A stretch of DNA of 5,480 nucleotides from contig DATDRM010000362.1 in assembly GCA_035291705.1 (NCBI GenBank), forward strand, positions 1 through 5,480. The letters are read 5' to 3'. Numbering within the stretch: the stretch's first letter is position 1; each line of letters begins with the position of its first letter. This DNA comes from DATDRM01 sp035291705 (GTDB taxonomy: Bacteria; Chloroflexota; Anaerolineae; Anaerolineales; UBA4823). The translations under genes and the position numbers were made by a program. Shown piece by piece: positions 3,229 through 5,480 of the stretch. A model generated the notes under the pieces. That model had not been told where the DNA came from. It saw only the letters and a list, made by a program, of their open reading frames with translations, and did no database searches.

Positions 3229-5480
3229 ATGCGTTCGATATCCCTTTTATGGCGGGCTGGTACTGCGCTGGTATTGCTTGCGCTGTTGACCAGCCCGTTC
3301 GCCGTGGCTGGGCAGGAGCAAACCTCGCCCGCCGCCCAGACCGAGGACCCCGGCGTCAGCTCGGCTCAAGTTGGGCCTGTGGTGCGCCAATCCCTGCGCA
3401 ATGACACCTCCCCGGCTTTGCGCGACCTCAAGCCATTGCCGTCGACAGTCGGCCCGCTGCGAGAAATTCCGCTTGGCCGTCTGCCCAAGGCGAAGGGCGG
3501 CGCGTCAGGTGCGGGTAGTCCCCCGCTGGTGCAAGATCGGCCAGGCCCGATCAGTATGCCCTCCCCGGTCGCCAATTTCGAGGGCATTAACAACGTGGAT
3601 GGCGTCTTGCCGCCGGACACCAACGGCGACATCGGTTACGACCCGCTCAGCGGCACCAAGTACTACATGCAGTGGGTCAATCTCTCCTTCGAAATATGGA
3701 ATGTGACCGATCCCGCCAATCCGGTTTCTCTCTTAGGCCCGGTGACAGGCAACACCTTGTGGTCTGGCTTTGGCGGGGTATGCGAGACCACCAACAATGG
3801 CGATCCGATCGTGCTGTTCGATCCCCTGGCGAACCGCTGGTTGGGGAGCCAGTTCGCGCTGCCCAATTTCCCCGCCGGACCTTTCTACGAGTGCATCGCC
3901 ATCTCGCAAAGCGCTGATCCCACCGGCCTCTGGCACCGCTATGAGTTCTTGATCAGCGATACCAAGATGGACGACTATCCCAAGTTCGGCGTTTGGCCGG
4001 ATGGCTATTACATGTCCGTCAACCAGTTCGCCGAAAACACCCTGGATTGGGCGGGCGCCGGCGCTGTGGCCTTCGAGCGCGACATGATGCTCGCCGGTCT
4101 GCCGGCTCAGATGGTGTACTTCGATGTCGGCGCGGTGACCTTGAATTTCGGCGGCATGCTCCCCTCCGATCTGGATGGCCCGCCGCCCCCCGCTGGGACT
4201 CCCAACTACTTCTCAGAATGGGATGACAGCACCTGGCTGGGAGACCCGGATGACACCCTGCGCATCTGGGAGTTCCATGTGGATTGGGTTACTCCCGCCA
4301 ATTCCACCTTCGGCCTCACCGGCTACGATCCCAACGCCCTGGTGGCCACCTCGGATGTCGACCCCAGTGTGTTTGGCATCCCCCAACCGGAGGGCGCTCC
4401 ACCAGTTGATGCCATCGCCGACCGCCTGATGTTCCGCCTGCAGTACCGAAATTTCGGTTCTCACCAGACTTTGGTTTCTAACCACACGGTCGACGCGGAT
4501 GGCACCGATCACGCTGGCGTTCACTGGTTCGAACTGCGCGATGATGGAACAGGGTGGGTGCTCCAACAGGATGGAGTCTACGCCCCGGATGGCGAGCACC
4601 GCTGGATGGGTAGCATCGCTATGGATGCCTCCGGGGATATAGCCCTGGGTTACTCGGTCTCCAGCACCTCGGTCTACCCATCGATCCGCTATGCCGGACG
4701 CCTGGCCAGCGACCCAATCAATACCCTGCCGCAAGCTGAAGTGGAATTGATCGCCGGCAGCGGCGTCCAGTTGTTCGGCATCGCCCGCTGGGGCGATTAC
4801 AGCATGATGGCCGTCGACCCCACCGACGACTGCACCTTCTGGTACACGCAGGAGTACTATGAAGTGACCGGAGATGCGCCCTGGCAGACCCGCATCGGTT
4901 CCTTCAAGTTCCCCACCTGTACCACCGGCCCGAGTGGTACCCTGCAAGGCACCGTCACCGATAGCGCCACTGGGGACCCGATCCCTGGCGCAAAAGTGGA
5001 TTTAATCCCTGGAGGCACCACCTTTACAGATGAGGCCGGTTTTTACCTCTTCAATCTGCCGGTCGGCACCTACGAAGGGATCGTCTCGGCCTATGGTTAT
5101 TTCCCGCAGACGGTGAGCGGCGTAGAAATCCTCGAGGGAGTAACAACTGTCCAGGACTTCGCCCTGGACCCCGCCGCGAGCGGGGTCGTTCAAGGGACAG
5201 TAACTGATGGATCGGGGCACCTGGGCATGCCGCTGTATGCCCGCCTGGATATTACAGGCTACCCTGGCGGCTCGGTCTTTACCGATCCGGTTACCGGCCT
5301 CTACAGCGTCGAATTGCCGGAAGGCTCTACCTTCACCTTCACGGTCAGCGCGGTGAGCGGCGGCTATAACTCCGAGGCGCGCGACGTCACCCCCTCCGCC
5401 GGTGGCAGCACCGAAGACTTCGCCCTGACGGTGGACGAGACGATTTGCAGCGCTCCGGGTTACACTGTCAATTACTCCCC
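3229..5480 (+). CDS. Large secreted protein with carboxypeptidase-regulatory-like domains, 3' partial
   Basis: An open frame of 750 codons without a stop to the window edge. Residues 1-27 are a Sec signal peptide: basic start, hydrophobic core ALVLLALL, AVA cleavage site before GQEQ. A Pro/Ser/Gly-rich, probably disordered segment follows to about 110. Residues ~115-565 form one conserved-looking module with GVLPPDTNGDIGYD (125-138), DDYPKFGVWPDGYYMS (248-263), EHRWMGSIAMD (456-466), RWGDYSMMAVDPTDDCTFWY (520-539) and RIGSFKFPTC (555-564). I recall similar blocks in uncharacterised bacterial exported proteins, but I can assign no enzyme activity. DTNGDIGYD resembles a calcium loop. C185/C222 and C535/C564 could form disulfides. 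Residues 570-650 are a carboxypeptidase-regulatory-like beta-sandwich (GTVTDSATGDPIPGAKVDLI...DEAGFYLFNLPVGTYEGIV). About 653-735 is a second, related unit (GTVTDGSGHLGMPLYARLDI, then GYPGGSVFTDPVTGLYSVEL). CSAPGY at 740-745 suggests another domain follows. Likely extracellular or cell-surface. It is probably transcribed separately from prmA. Confidence 0.9.
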   Translation, partial: MRSISLLWRAGTALVLLALLTSPFAVAGQEQTSPAAQTEDPGVSSAQVGPVVRQSLRNDTSPALRDLKPLPSTVGPLREIPLGRLPKAKGGASGAGSPPLVQDRPGPISMPSPVANFEGINNVDGVLPPDTNGDIGYDPLSGTKYYMQWVNLSFEIWNVTDPANPVSLLGPVTGNTLWSGFGGVCETTNNGDPIVLFDPLANRWLGSQFALPNFPAGPFYECIAISQSADPTGLWHRYEFLISDTKMDDYPKFGVWPDGYYMSVNQFAENTLDWAGAGAVAFERDMMLAGLPAQMVYFDVGAVTLNFGGMLPSDLDGPPPPAGTPNYFSEWDDSTWLGDPDDTLRIWEFHVDWVTPANSTFGLTGYDPNALVATSDVDPSVFGIPQPEGAPPVDAIADRLMFRLQYRNFGSHQTLVSNHTVDADGTDHAGVHWFELRDDGTGWVLQQDGVYAPDGEHRWMGSIAMDASGDIALGYSVSSTSVYPSIRYAGRLASDPINTLPQAEVELIAGSGVQLFGIARWGDYSMMAVDPTDDCTFWYTQEYYEVTGDAPWQTRIGSFKFPTCTTGPSGTLQGTVTDSATGDPIPGAKVDLIPGGTTFTDEAGFYLFNLPVGTYEGIVSAYGYFPQTVSGVEILEGVTTVQDFALDPAASGVVQGTVTDGSGHLGMPLYARLDITGYPGGSVFTDPVTGLYSVELPEGSTFTFTVSAVSGGYNSEARDVTPSAGGSTEDFALTVDETICSAPGYTVNYS

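Noticed and set aside
4213..4947. 244-residue minus-strand ORF opposite the secreted-protein gene
   Set aside because: The + strand frame has a signal peptide, RBS and conserved motifs across this whole interval; the antisense frame shows no motif and is expected from codon bias.

Overview
The window looks like a bacterial chromosome fragment, most plausibly from Chloroflexota (Anaerolineae-like), probably an environmental genome. The taxon call rests on gene content: a dnaK-dnaJ-prmA heat-shock/translation cluster, an inserted four-helix-bundle (S23/Avd-like) gene bordered by degenerate 8-bp repeats, and a large secreted protein with carboxypeptidase-regulatory-like domains. No rRNA or marker phylogeny is available here, so the assignment is an inference. 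GC is about 58-60% in most genes, about 50% in the four-helix-bundle gene and about 43% in the long intergenic stretch (hand counts on sampled lines).

Layout, all genes on the + strand. 2-310 is the 3' end of dnaK (C-terminal lid and tail). 319-708 encodes a small four-helix-bundle protein wedged between dnaK and dnaJ. 740-1861 is a complete dnaJ with J domain, G/F region, four CxxCxGxG zinc motifs and C-terminal substrate-binding domains. 1929-2882 is prmA, the ribosomal protein L11 methyltransferase. 2883-3228 is an AT-richer intergenic region with a perfect 7-bp inverted repeat, a possible extended -10 promoter, and a leader with three Shine-Dalgarno-like motifs and very short ORFs. 3229-5480 is the 5' 750 codons of a large exported protein that runs off the end of the window.

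DnaK and DnaJ work together as an ATP-driven chaperone and its J-domain co-chaperone. A prmA gene next to dnaJ is a common arrangement in several phyla, so the first 2.9 kb is a conserved housekeeping operon. The unusual part is the insertion at 301-737. Octamers of consensus NAACGTTC (2 on the left, 6 degenerate units on the right) run in continuous 8-bp register around the four-helix-bundle gene. They supply the last codons and stop of dnaK, the stop of the inserted gene, and the whole untranslated stretch before the dnaJ ATG, which has no Shine-Dalgarno sequence. This looks like a compact inserted module that has become part of a core operon, and it is the main candidate for an under-described system. 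The secreted protein is a second point of interest: its first ~565 residues form a conserved-looking module to which I can assign no function, with a calcium-loop-like DTNGDIGYD and four cysteines that could pair as two disulfides.
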